18,506 nt of DNA from Bacteroidales bacterium UBA7009 (GTDB taxonomy: Bacteria; Bacteroidota; Bacteroidia; Bacteroidales; Paludibacteraceae). The translations under genes and the position numbers were made by a program. Within the stretch, counting starts at the first letter, position 1; each line of letters opens with the position of its first letter. A model generated the notes under the pieces. The model saw only the letters and a program-made list of their open reading frames with translations. It was not told the origin of the DNA and did not search any database. The stretch lies in NCBI GenBank assembly GCA_002449665.1, contig DJXH01000015.1, positions 1-18,506 of the forward strand, in the 5' to 3' direction. Positions 1 through 5,044 of this stretch are shown piece after piece.

Positions 1-35
1 AAATTTTTAGTGGACACTAATGTTGCCAAATACAT
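1..35 (-). CDS. 5' end of an unidentified small phage gene, cut by the window edge
   Basis: An ATG at 35 opens a frame that reads MYLATLVSTKN and runs off the left edge. It starts only 2 nt after the TAG stop of the holin-like gene, which suggests translational coupling within the late operon. Eleven codons are too few to name a product. By position it could be a lysis or further structural protein, but that is inference from order alone. Confidence 0.4.
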   Translation of the reverse strand, partial: MYLATLVSTKN

Positions 36-37
36 AA

Positions 38-259
38 CTACTCATTTTTATTATCTTTTTCAGACTTGTATTTGTAATTATAATCTACTCCGATTACCGC
101 TCCGGCAAAAGTCAGTATCTCACCGAATGCCGTCAATACTGTAGGGTGTATCTCACCTATAGGATGCACCCAGAATCCCATCATAATAAGCACACTGCCA
201 AATACAACCAGCATTATGCTGCTCATCAGTTGTAAAGTATGTTTCCTCTCTTTTGTCAT
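38..259 (-). CDS. Small two-helix membrane protein, holin-like
   Basis: This 73-aa protein has a basic N-terminus (MTKERKH) and two hydrophobic segments, roughly residues 9-31 and 39-60, followed by a charged tail ending KSEKDNKNE. The second segment contains GEILTFAGAVIGVDY, which resembles small proteins often annotated as holin-like in Bacteroides and Prevotella prophages; this is recalled, not searched. The frame stays open upstream to a TTG at 316, but the ATG at 259 is preferred. The extra residues would be encoded by one arm of the hairpin at 299-328 and are not membrane-like. It lies downstream of the candidate capsid gene on the same strand. Two-helix topology next to virion genes suggests a lysis role, but a virion membrane protein is also possible. 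Confidence 0.6.
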   Translation of the reverse strand: MTKERKHTLQLMSSIMLVVFGSVLIMMGFWVHPIGEIHPTVLTAFGEILTFAGAVIGVDYNYKYKSEKDNKNE

Positions 260-298
260 CTTCTTTGATTTTTTTCTTAGGCTTATACGCTCTGTTGT

Positions 299-328
299 GG
301 TATAAGGGTAACCCAATACCCTTATACC
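299..328 (-). other. Perfect 12-bp inverted repeat between the capsid and holin-like genes
   Basis: GGTATAAGGGTA (299-310) and its exact reverse complement TACCCTTATACC (317-328) are separated by 6 nt. The hairpin lies just past the stop of the candidate capsid gene (335) and before the holin-like start (259). No T-run follows on the minus strand, so it is not a typical intrinsic terminator. It could stabilise the capsid mRNA 3' end, partly attenuate transcription, or act as a DNA hairpin. Confidence 0.6.
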
Positions 329-334
329 TGATTC

Positions 335-1066
335 TTACCATTGTCCGGCTGCTTGTCCGAAAGGATTCTTACCCATAGAGGGGGTTTCACAGCCACCTTT
401 GACGAGGAAGCCATCCATAAACAGTTCCAAGTAGGGTTCATAGTTCGCATCATTCAGAGCAAAGGTCTTGTTTGCCGCATCGAATGATACAGTTATCTTG
501 TGGTCGCGAGTACCACAAATCTGATACTTGGCTATCAGCAGTTCAAGGTCTTTGTCAAGATTGCGCTCCAACTGGATACCCTCTTGTACGGCGTTACCGT
601 CACCGTCAAGCACGAACAGTCCTTGCGTTTCCGGAACTTTGTGGAATTTCTCCATCGGATATGCAGACATTGCCACATTGTTATCCAGTATCCACTGAAC
701 GTTACCGGCAAACAACGCTTCTATGTCATCTGTGGTAAAACCAACAGGGAACACAGACGGATTGGTGCCGTCATTTTTCGGCACAAAAGTGAAAGGATAC
801 ATCGCACCGGTTGTCTTGTTCTTCAGAACGATACGCACCGCCCAGTTGTTGGGGATAATCACATCGTTACGGTCAAGGCTGAATGTGCTTATATGATCCA
901 CGTTCGGGTCTTTAAGATTGAACACATACTGCCCTTTGCCGCTCTGGAGGGGCTGGAGAATACGAATCTTGCTCATTTCAGGGAATACCTGACCTGCAAG
1001 ACCACTGTTTGCGATTTGAGCAAGCACTTTGCTAAAACGCTCTTTGATTATAATATACTTATCCAT
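335..1066 (-). CDS. Candidate major virion (capsid) protein of a small non-tailed phage
   Basis: The 243-aa protein starts at an ATG (1066). It has no signal peptide or membrane helix and is rich in alternating hydrophobic residues suggesting beta structure, for example FSLDRNDVIIPNNWAVRIVL near residue 62 and NKTTGAMYPFTFVPKN near residue 84. An alpha/beta stretch with AYPMEKFHKVPETQG and a Gly-rich end (MGKNPFGQAAGQW) follow. The length fits a single jelly-roll capsid protein of small icosahedral phages. It is the largest gene of a cluster of small basic and membrane proteins lacking portal, terminase and tail genes. I believe similar proteins occur in small Bacteroidota phages (Cellulophaga phi12:2 or phi48:2 and FLiP are the first comparisons to make), but I cannot run the search. 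The phage-structural call is better supported than the exact capsid role. Confidence 0.5.
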   Translation of the reverse strand: MDKYIIIKERFSKVLAQIANSGLAGQVFPEMSKIRILQPLQSGKGQYVFNLKDPNVDHISTFSLDRNDVIIPNNWAVRIVLKNKTTGAMYPFTFVPKNDGTNPSVFPVGFTTDDIEALFAGNVQWILDNNVAMSAYPMEKFHKVPETQGLFVLDGDGNAVQEGIQLERNLDKDLELLIAKYQICGTRDHKITVSFDAANKTFALNDANYEPYLELFMDGFLVKGGCETPSMGKNPFGQAAGQW

Positions 1067-1098
1067 ATCTTTTTGTTTTTTACTTATTTTACATTCGC

Positions 1099-1563
1099 TT
1101 ACTCACCCATAAAGTCGTTCAGACCTGCCATACGACCATTGCGGGCCGCGCGATTGCGCAAAGCCGGTGCGCCGTAACGCAGACGTCCTATCGTACCGTG
1201 AGGAAGACCTGACGTGTTTGCAGAGTCCGATGGGTCTTTTTCTTCTTCTTCTTTTTCAGTCATCATGTCCGAGATAAGGTTGCTCACACCTACTGTCGCA
1301 ACACCATCAGCGGCAAGACGTGCATACTTGTTGCTCACCATAGAGCCTACAAGCACTCCGCCTGTTATCTTTATCAGGTTCTTAATGTTGGCTACACCGG
1401 CATCTTTTTCCGCTTCAGTCTTAGCAGTGTCTTCACTCCTGAAGGTCTTATCCAAGCCGGCTTCTTTCCAGATGTAGTCAATAGCCACATTTGATGCACC
1501 GCCTATACCTACATTGGTCAGTGTATCAATTATGGATTGTTTCTTAAATGGATTTCGTTTCAT
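1099..1563 (-). CDS. Small phage protein with Gly/Ala-rich helix and Arg-rich tail, probable virion component
   Basis: This 154-aa protein starts at an ATG (1563). The N-terminus is basic (MKRNPFKKQS). A weakly hydrophobic Gly/Ala-rich region (ITGGVLVGSMVSNKYARLAADGVATVGVSNLI, about residues 66-98, quoted in part) could be a membrane-associated helix. A run of acidic residues (TEKEEEEKD) follows, then an Arg/Gly/Asn-rich C-terminus (residues about 120-154) that could bind nucleic acid. It sits 32 nt upstream of the candidate capsid gene and is co-directional. A minor virion or genome-binding protein is the likeliest role. The family is not recognised with certainty. Confidence 0.55.
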   Translation of the reverse strand: MKRNPFKKQSIIDTLTNVGIGGASNVAIDYIWKEAGLDKTFRSEDTAKTEAEKDAGVANIKNLIKITGGVLVGSMVSNKYARLAADGVATVGVSNLISDMMTEKEEEEKDPSDSANTSGLPHGTIGRLRYGAPALRNRAARNGRMAGLNDFMGE

Positions 1564-1621
1564 TGTTTTTGTGTGTTAAGTTGTTAATTACTTGCAGACT
1601 TTATCTGCTTGACTGCTTGTT

Positions 1622-1849
1622 TTACTTTTTTCGGGTTTTCGCTTTTGACTTGCTACGGCTAAACTCCTTGCGAGCCTCTATGTTACGCTTCAACGCTTCT
1701 TGTGCAGCCGCTTTCTCACGCGCTAATTTCTCCTTTTTGGAAATAGCCTTACGCACCTGCATTGTGTTAGCGTTTATCTGCTTTGCCGTCGCACCTGCCT
1801 TGGGCATAGGCGGCAAACTGATAGCCGTCCCCGTTTTTCTCATTGCCAT
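1622..1849 (-). CDS. Lys/Arg-rich 75-aa protein, probable genome-binding or virion core protein
   Basis: The protein is 75 aa from an ATG at 1849; a second in-frame ATG two codons later (1843) is an alternative. About a third of the residues are Lys or Arg. An Ala/Lys helical stretch (ISKKEKLAREKAAAQEALKR, about residues 35-54) leads into a very basic tail (RSKSKAKTRKK). Such composition is typical of nucleic-acid-condensing proteins. It lies between two probable virion genes on the same strand, which supports packaging or core function, but no named domain is visible. Confidence 0.55.
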   Translation of the reverse strand: MAMRKTGTAISLPPMPKAGATAKQINANTMQVRKAISKKEKLAREKAAAQEALKRNIEARKEFSRSKSKAKTRKK

Positions 1850-1892
1850 AATAATAAAAACGATTTTAAGACTGTTATATATAATTCACTCA

Positions 1893-2243
1893 TTATTCTT
1901 TCTTTTTCCTTTTACCGCCAAACAACAGCATTCCGCCTGCCAATGCCATAAGACCTATACCAAGGCTTGAAAAACTTGTCTTACTGTTACCACCGGGTAT
2001 TTCGGTCATAAACTCCGTCTGCTTTATGTTTGTGTTATCGGCGTTTATATCCTTACGCTTACTTTCGCCCAAAGATGAAAACAGCGATATAAGCCAATTC
2101 AGTACCTTTTCTATCCACGGCACATAAGTTTCTACATTTTCCCACACACTACCAGCCTTGTCAGGACTGTATATACTGCCGTCTGCAAAATAACTGCCCT
2201 CACTTGTACCATATGTATTTGCCCTTATGACATAATATGACAA
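1893..2243 (-). CDS. Membrane-anchored small phage protein with C-terminal helix and basic tail
   Basis: The C-terminus has a hydrophobic segment FSSLGIGLMALAGGMLLFGG followed by KRKKKE, a layout seen in membrane-anchored minor coat or spike proteins such as those of filamentous phages (analogy only). The N-terminal part has aromatic-rich segments (VWENVETYVPWIEKVLNWLISLF). The start is uncertain because there is no ATG in frame. The open frame reaches a TTG at 2291, but that version would translate straight through the 13-bp hairpin at 2245-2281. I chose the TTG at 2243, just downstream of the hairpin, giving 116 aa. It lies between the HTH gene and the basic-protein gene on the same strand. 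Confidence 0.5.
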   Translation of the reverse strand: MSYYVIRANTYGTSEGSYFADGSIYSPDKAGSVWENVETYVPWIEKVLNWLISLFSSLGESKRKDINADNTNIKQTEFMTEIPGGNSKTSFSSLGIGLMALAGGMLLFGGKRKKKE

Positions 2244-2244
2244 A

Positions 2245-2281
2245 ATTACGGAGGTGCTCCACCAAGGCGCACCTCCGTAAT
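2245..2281 (-). terminator. Perfect 13-bp stem-loop between the HTH and membrane-protein genes
   Basis: ATTACGGAGGTGC (2245-2257) pairs perfectly with GCACCTCCGTAAT (2269-2281), leaving an 11-nt loop. On the minus strand it follows the HTH gene stop (2315) and is trailed by AATTTTG, a weak T-run, so it could be a terminator or attenuator. The minus-strand 5' arm contains the Shine-Dalgarno-like GGAGGT, so folding could also hide a ribosome site for the next gene. Which role applies cannot be settled from sequence. Confidence 0.6.
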
Positions 2282-2314
2282 ACAATAACAATAAAAACAG
2301 TTATATCTACACCA

Positions 2315-2497
2315 CTAACTAATGGTTATATTATAAAACTCGCAAAACTCCCTTATGCTGATATATTTATCTACACTATATCCCTTTGCCTTACGCAAAC
2401 GGCGTATATAACGTGCCGCTGTACGTTCACTGCGACATATTATCTCACTTACTAACTTATAGCTACAACGCTCTTCCATATTATACACCTTCATCAT
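2315..2497 (-). CDS. Short helix-turn-helix DNA-binding protein
   Basis: The 60-aa protein starts at ATG 2497 (or ATG 2494). A very strong Shine-Dalgarno AGGAGG lies 4 to 7 nt upstream, which is unusual for Bacteroidota and settles the start region. It reads as a winged or simple HTH: YKLVSEIICRSERTAARYIRRLRKAKG, where SERTAARYIRRLR looks like a recognition helix, followed by YISIREFCEFYNI. Similar tiny proteins ending in a 'FC.Y..I' pattern occur in Bacteroides prophages, from memory. It is the first gene after the non-coding repeat region and probably regulates the late operon or binds the upstream octamers. Confidence 0.65.
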   Translation of the reverse strand: MMKVYNMEERCSYKLVSEIICRSERTAARYIRRLRKAKGYSVDKYISIREFCEFYNITIS

Positions 2498-2554
2498 AAT
2501 GCCTCCTCTTTACATTATCTTTTTAATACTTTTAATTTTTACTTAATATGATTG

Positions 2555-2586
2555 CAAAAGTACTAATTATTTTCTATCTGTACAAC
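2555..2586 (-). promoter_or_regulatory. Probable promoter of the late operon
   Basis: On the minus strand a -7 box TACTTTTG (2562-2555) fits TAnnTTTG. A GTTG (2586-2583) sits 20 nt upstream where TTTG is expected. It would start transcription about 50 nt before the HTH gene. The -33 box has one mismatch, so it is the weakest promoter called here. Confidence 0.45.
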
Positions 2587-2737
2587 AATAACTTACAAAA
2601 TTCTTTTTTTAATACTTTTTTAATACCTTTATAAAACCTTTAACTATATCTTTAATATATATACTTGGACTTCTATATCTAATAAATATAAACATATTGA
2701 CGACATAAATTTTCCGGCGCAAAAACACCTCTAAGAA

Positions 2738-3072
2738 ATACCAAATTTTAGTACATAAAAAATGCCTTTAATTTTTATTAAAAAACCTGCCAATTTCTGT
2801 GCAGTTGTGCAGTAAATTACATTACAATACTGCTAATCAAATATATAACGTTCTATATTTACTGCACAAGTACTGCACAACTACATATCTTCTGCAAACG
2901 TTGTGCAGTAACTCGACATAGTGCTTGTGCAGTTTTCATAACTCTCTGTGCTGCCTTTCGTAATTCTTATGCAGAAAACACACTTTTTTATGCAGTAATT
3001 TCTTTAATTAGTTTTACTGATTATCAATAATATGCTTTTATATTTACTGCACAACTGCATAAAATTTGGTAT
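2738..3072. repeat. Octamer (iteron-like) cluster bracketed by a 13-bp inverted repeat; candidate origin
   Basis: This AT-rich non-coding stretch holds seven exact copies of TGTGCAGT or its complement, at 2798, 2806, 2861, 2872, 2902, 2926 and 3046. Two one-mismatch copies (TATGCAGT type) lie at 2989 and 3054, and more degenerate ones near 2947 and 2968. Some are tandem with no spacer (2798/2806 and 3046/3054); others are spaced or inverted. ATACCAAATTTTA (2738-2750) and its exact reverse complement (3060-3072) flank the cluster. Repeated short boxes in AT-rich DNA between transcription units are typical of replication origins, partition sites or multi-site operators. No initiator gene is in the window. 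Confidence 0.65.
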
Positions 3073-3111
3073 ATTTATAATACCTATTTTCAAAAGCAAA
3101 CTAACCGCAAA

Positions 3112-3145
3112 CAAAAAATAACGCCCGCAAAAAAATTGCGAGCGT
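3112..3145 (-). terminator. Rho-independent terminator after the two-gene unit
   Basis: On the minus strand ACGCTCGCAA (3145-3136) pairs with TTGCGGGCGT (3130-3121), 10 bp with one U-G pair and a 5-nt loop. TATTTTTTG follows (3120-3112). No T-run follows on the plus strand, so it is directional. It ends the transcript of the genes at 3,175-3,656 and insulates the octamer region from it. Confidence 0.75.
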
Positions 3146-3174
3146 GTAAAAAAATATCCGGGAACGGAATGTTT

Positions 3175-3465
3175 TTAACCGGCTATTGTATCATCGTCAT
3201 CCCTATATGCAGCACTATATTTAATCACATCATCTTTCATTTTCGATAAGAGTAAATGTATATTACTTATACTTACCATTATATCACATATTTCCTTTCT
3301 ATCCTCTTTGTCTTGCAGCAACATCAGTTCTGATAGTTTCACTATACTCTCTTTCAAGTCATCAATATAGAAACTAACAGGCATATTTTCCGGAGCAGCG
3401 TCAAGAGGAAATATCTCATTTATAAACTCTACACGAGACAATCCGAAATTATTACCCTCTTTCAT
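3175..3465 (-). CDS. Unrecognised 96-aa acidic helical protein
   Basis: I chose ATG 3465 because a GGAGGTG Shine-Dalgarno lies about 7 nt upstream and the start overlaps the previous stop as ATGA, so translation is coupled. An upstream TTG at 3498 would be an alternative. The protein is mostly helical and acidic, with a mid region ESIVKLSELMLLQDKEDRKE and an Asp-rich end (RDDDDTIAG). No known domain was recognised. It may pair with its partner as a small complex, such as early phage proteins or a regulator. Confidence 0.55.
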   Translation of the reverse strand: MKEGNNFGLSRVEFINEIFPLDAAPENMPVSFYIDDLKESIVKLSELMLLQDKEDRKEICDIMVSISNIHLLLSKMKDDVIKYSAAYRDDDDTIAG

Positions 3466-3656
3466 AACGCACCTCCGTTTCTGACTGAATAAGTACAAAT
3501 GTTGTTACCGAGTCGGAACGAATACATCATCCCGCCGTCAATAGGCTGGCAAAACGCTTCTTGACCTTTCAGCCTTACGGCGTTGGCAAGGGAGTGGAAC
3601 ATCTTTTTGAGCTCGATGGTGCGGCACGCATGCCGCTTGGAAATCATTGCTTCCAT
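3462..3656 (-). CDS. Unrecognised 64-aa protein, first gene after the structured leader
   Basis: The start is placed at ATG 3656 because the upstream TTG at 3677 lies within a leader inverted-repeat arm. The protein begins MEAMISKRHACRTIELKKMF, with Cys and His near the N-terminus, and ends SYVRNGGAL-like (sequence end NICTYSVRNGGAL). No Shine-Dalgarno is seen before ATG 3656, in contrast to the next gene. The function is unknown. Its expression probably depends on the leader's folding, since one arm of the switch ends 3 nt before the start codon. Confidence 0.5.
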   Translation of the reverse strand: MEAMISKRHACRTIELKKMFHSLANAVRLKGQEAFCQPIDGGMMYSFRLGNNICTYSVRNGGAL

Positions 3657-3658
3657 AA

Positions 3659-3852
3659 TGTGATTGATTTTAGACAATAAAAATATCGGACACTACCCGC
3701 TGTCTAAAGTCTCAATCACAAGGCTCGCTAAGCCATTACAGCTTTCGCACGGGGTATCCGATACTACAATCCGGTATTACACTGAGCAATAAAAAAACCG
3801 CTCACTCGCGGCAACTTTCCCAGTCACCTCTCTATGTTTTTATACTTTAGAC
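3659..3852 (-). ncRNA. Structured leader RNA with mutually exclusive pairings (candidate switch or attenuator)
   Basis: Transcription from the promoter at 3857-3887 should begin near 3850. In the RNA the middle segment 3720-3701 can pair with 3676-3659 just before the start codon (TGTGATTGA and TTTAGACA blocks, 17 of 18 positions matching apart from a small bulge). Part of it (ACTTTAGAC, 3710-3702) can instead pair with the RNA's 5' end (GTCTAAAGT, 3852-3844). A third stem, 3763-3750 with 3699-3684 (7+6 bp around a small internal loop), is followed by TTTTTATT and looks like a terminator. A GCGAAAGC mini-hairpin and a GGCT/AGCC hairpin lie inside. This competition is the hallmark of attenuators and riboswitches. 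No known class was recognised. Confidence 0.6.
3790..3811 (-). terminator. Short GC hairpin with T-run inside the leader
   Basis: On the minus strand CCGC (3811-3808) and GCGG (3801-3798) enclose a 6-nt loop and are followed by seven T (3797-3791) then ATT. The stem is only 4 bp, so termination would be partial. It may be the first of two tandem attenuators in the leader. Confidence 0.35.
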
Positions 3853-3856
3853 GGTG

Positions 3857-3887
3857 CAAAGGTACTGCGGAAAATTGAATTGACAAA
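3857..3887 (-). promoter_or_regulatory. Bacteroidota-type promoter for the leader RNA and downstream genes
   Basis: On the minus strand TTTG (3887-3884), 19 nt, then TACCTTTG (3864-3857) match TTTG-N19-21-TAnnTTTG exactly. The predicted start is near 3850, leaving a leader of roughly 190 nt before ATG 3656. Confidence 0.75.
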
Positions 3888-3913
3888 ATAATTTGAAGAA
3901 AAAATGCAGAAAA

Positions 3914-3945
3914 TTTGGTAAAATAAAATAAAGTATTTAACTTTG
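3914..3945 (+). promoter_or_regulatory. Bacteroidota-type promoter for the plus-strand RNA
   Basis: TTTG (3914-3917), 20 nt, then TAACTTTG (3938-3945) match the consensus exactly. It is divergent from the promoter at 3857-3887, with only 26 bp between the two -33 boxes, so one protein could control both. No plausible protein-coding frame follows before the terminator at 4,090-4,123. Confidence 0.75.
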
Positions 3946-3951
3946 CGGCAC

Positions 3952-4123
3952 CATTGAGTTAGTTATGGCTCACACCTGCGTCTGATATCATTCCGTATTA
4001 TAATGTTGATGTGCAGCGTATACAGAGGTAAGGCTAACGGAAGTCTTATGTTATTGGCGGGGATTAACACATAACAACTCATAATTATGCAGTCTGTCCC
4101 ATTGCATTGGACGGACTGTTTTT
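3952..4123 (+). ncRNA. Predicted small structured RNA of about 172 nt, antisense to the nuclease gene 3' end
   Basis: The RNA is delimited by an exact promoter and a strong terminator. Near its 5' end TGAGTT-A-GTTATG (3955-3967) pairs with CATAACAACTCA (4070-4081), 12 bp with one bulged A. This forms a long closing stem around an internal region with further short helices (for example CTGC 3976-3979 with GCAG 4012-4015). Size, closing stem and open middle recall 6S RNA, but I do not recognise conserved 6S residues. Its last 73 nt are antisense to the 3' end of the PBECR-like gene on the other strand (4,051-4,123). A cis-antisense regulator or a 6S-like RNA are both possible. Confidence 0.5.
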
Positions 4124-4505
4124 ATTATATACACTCGCTTATCCTCAAACCACCACTCCTCTAATTCAACTACGGCACATTGCTCTAAATCATCGCCCGT
4201 CTCACGGTCGCTTGCAACTATAAACAAGAAAGCGCCACGCCCATCATACGAATTTCAGAACACTGATTTATTATAGTCTTAACATAAGAGTACGCAGTAA
4301 AACCTAATGCCGACAACTCTCGTTTATGATTTTTATCTATATGCACCAGTTCTCTATCTGATATAAGTATATCACCAACGGGCAACCCATCATTCATCCA
4401 ACTATTATATTCAACTCGACCTACCTTATAATAAGTAAAGTCATTATGCGCCTTTTCGCCATCATAAGCATTATTGCGTTTGGGTAGTCTATTAAAGAAT
4501 TTCAT
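4051..4505 (-). pseudogene. PBECR-like (Barnase/EndoU/ColicinE5/RelE-type) nuclease, frameshifted
   Basis: From ATG 4505 the frame reads 95 aa and stops at 4218. Residues VGDILISDRELVHIDKNHKRELSALGF followed by a helix and NQCSEIRMMG look like the N-terminal half of the phage-Barnase-EndoU-ColicinE5/D-RelE-like nuclease families: a conserved 'H..k.H' with Lys, then 'EI..G'. At the GGG run 4242-4240 the remaining half continues in the -1 frame: RGAFLFIVASDRETGDDLEQ, then ELEEWWFEDKRVYIIKTVRP, ending at TAA 4051-4053. The joined product of about 150 aa matches the family's beta-rich layout. One missing G in the run explains the break. It could be a real mutation, a sequencing error, or less likely a programmed slip, as no canonical slippery heptamer is present. 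In phages these domains act as toxins or RNases; family assignment is from memory. Confidence 0.55.
4090..4123 (+). terminator. Strong Rho-independent terminator of the plus-strand RNA
   Basis: CAGTCTGTCC (4090-4099) pairs with GGACGGACTG (4109-4118), 10 bp with one G-U, a 9-nt loop, then TTTTT (4119-4123). No T-run follows on the minus strand. It lies within the reading frame of the opposite-strand nuclease. Confidence 0.8.
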
Positions 4506-4563
4506 AATCAATAAAGATATGTGTGTCAATCATCACACGCTCTTGTTGTTTACGTTTAACCAT
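4492..4563 (-). CDS. Possible 23-aa coupling peptide
   Basis: The frame from ATG 4563 reads MVKRKQQERVMIDTHIFIDYEIL and stops inside the start region of the nuclease gene, overlapping it by 14 nt. Its ATG follows the previous stop by 2 nt (TAA CA ATG). The tight spacing on both sides suggests a translated linker or leader peptide, but at this length chance is possible. Confidence 0.3.
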   Translation of the reverse strand: MVKRKQQERVMIDTHIFIDYEIL

Positions 4564-4565
4564 TG

Positions 4566-4709
4566 TTAGAAACCTTTTATTTCGATAGTACCAGCCGTCT
4601 GTCTTGCTGCATACCATCTTTGAGAGAGTTTTCTACCTTGCGCAAAAGCATTTTGCTCTTCAGTATCCATCCATGACAAAATTTGTTGTCTTTCCATTTC
4701 TCTATACAT
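4566..4709 (-). CDS. Unrecognised small protein of 47 aa or more
   Basis: From ATG 4709 it reads MYREMERQQILSWMDTEEQN and ends RQTAGTIEIKGF. It is a charged helical peptide with two Trp residues. The frame is open and protein-like further upstream (DPRLGRKVRRLLEEDYVPAC), and a TTG at 4742 would add 11 residues. The true start may therefore lie earlier, or an upstream frameshift may have cut the gene. It lies between the 52-aa gene and the nuclease on one transcript. No function was recognised. Confidence 0.4.
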   Translation of the reverse strand: MYREMERQQILSWMDTEEQNAFAQGRKLSQRWYAARQTAGTIEIKGF

Positions 4710-4819
4710 ATTGATACACGCAGGGACATAGTCTTCTTCCAATAATCTTCGGACTTTTCTGCCTAAGCGTGGGTCATTACAAGTTCAAAAGCGTAAAATG
4801 CAAGTGTCAAGTAAAAGCA

Positions 4820-4978
4820 TTATATACCTGCCATTTGTGCTGCGTTATTTCTCAAGGAGTACCAAAAAGACGATGGTGTATGCCCCATCTCTTTTTGTGC
4901 CGCTTCATAGCTATCCATCCATTGAACAAAAGCAATATCATTCGCTCTGTCCTCTTGTGTGTACGGTCTTCTTGACAT
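4820..4978 (-). CDS. Unrecognised 52-aa protein under an operator-controlled promoter
   Basis: The start ATG 4978 (MSRRPYTQEDRANDIAFVQW) is chosen over the upstream non-ATG start at 5041, because the latter would lie upstream of the predicted transcription start. The protein is charged and probably helical, ending SFWYSLRNNAAQMAGI. It is the first gene of the transcript that includes the nuclease. No known domain was recognised; a small DNA-binding regulator or antitoxin-like partner would fit the context. Confidence 0.5.
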   Translation of the reverse strand: MSRRPYTQEDRANDIAFVQWMDSYEAAQKEMGHTPSSFWYSLRNNAAQMAGI

Positions 4979-5012
4979 AGTTGTGAAATTTATAAATTCA
5001 AAAATTACGCTG

Positions 5013-5044
5013 CAAAGGTAAAACTTTATTTTTGCATTCACAAA
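5013..5044 (-). promoter_or_regulatory. Bacteroidota-type promoter for the 52-aa gene and nuclease transcript
   Basis: On the minus strand TTTG (5044-5041), 20 nt, then TACCTTTG (5020-5013) match the consensus exactly. The predicted start near 5,006 leaves a leader of about 28 nt before ATG 4978. Confidence 0.75.

Noticed and set aside
500..1177. Plus-strand 225-codon frame
   Set aside because: It lies antisense to the candidate capsid gene and has low-complexity, protein-unlike composition. The minus strand carries a consistent row of genes.
1548..1970. Plus-strand hydrophobic 140-codon frame
   Set aside because: Its hydrophobicity is the complement of the Lys/Arg/Ala-rich gene on the other strand. 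There is no promoter or ribosome site.
2798..3061. CRISPR array
   Set aside because: The repeats are 8 bp, irregularly spaced and in both orientations, unlike direct repeats with uniform spacers.
3952..4123. tmRNA or tRNA
   Set aside because: There is no acceptor stem with CCA, no T-loop motif and no tag-peptide frame. The length and closing stem fit a different RNA.
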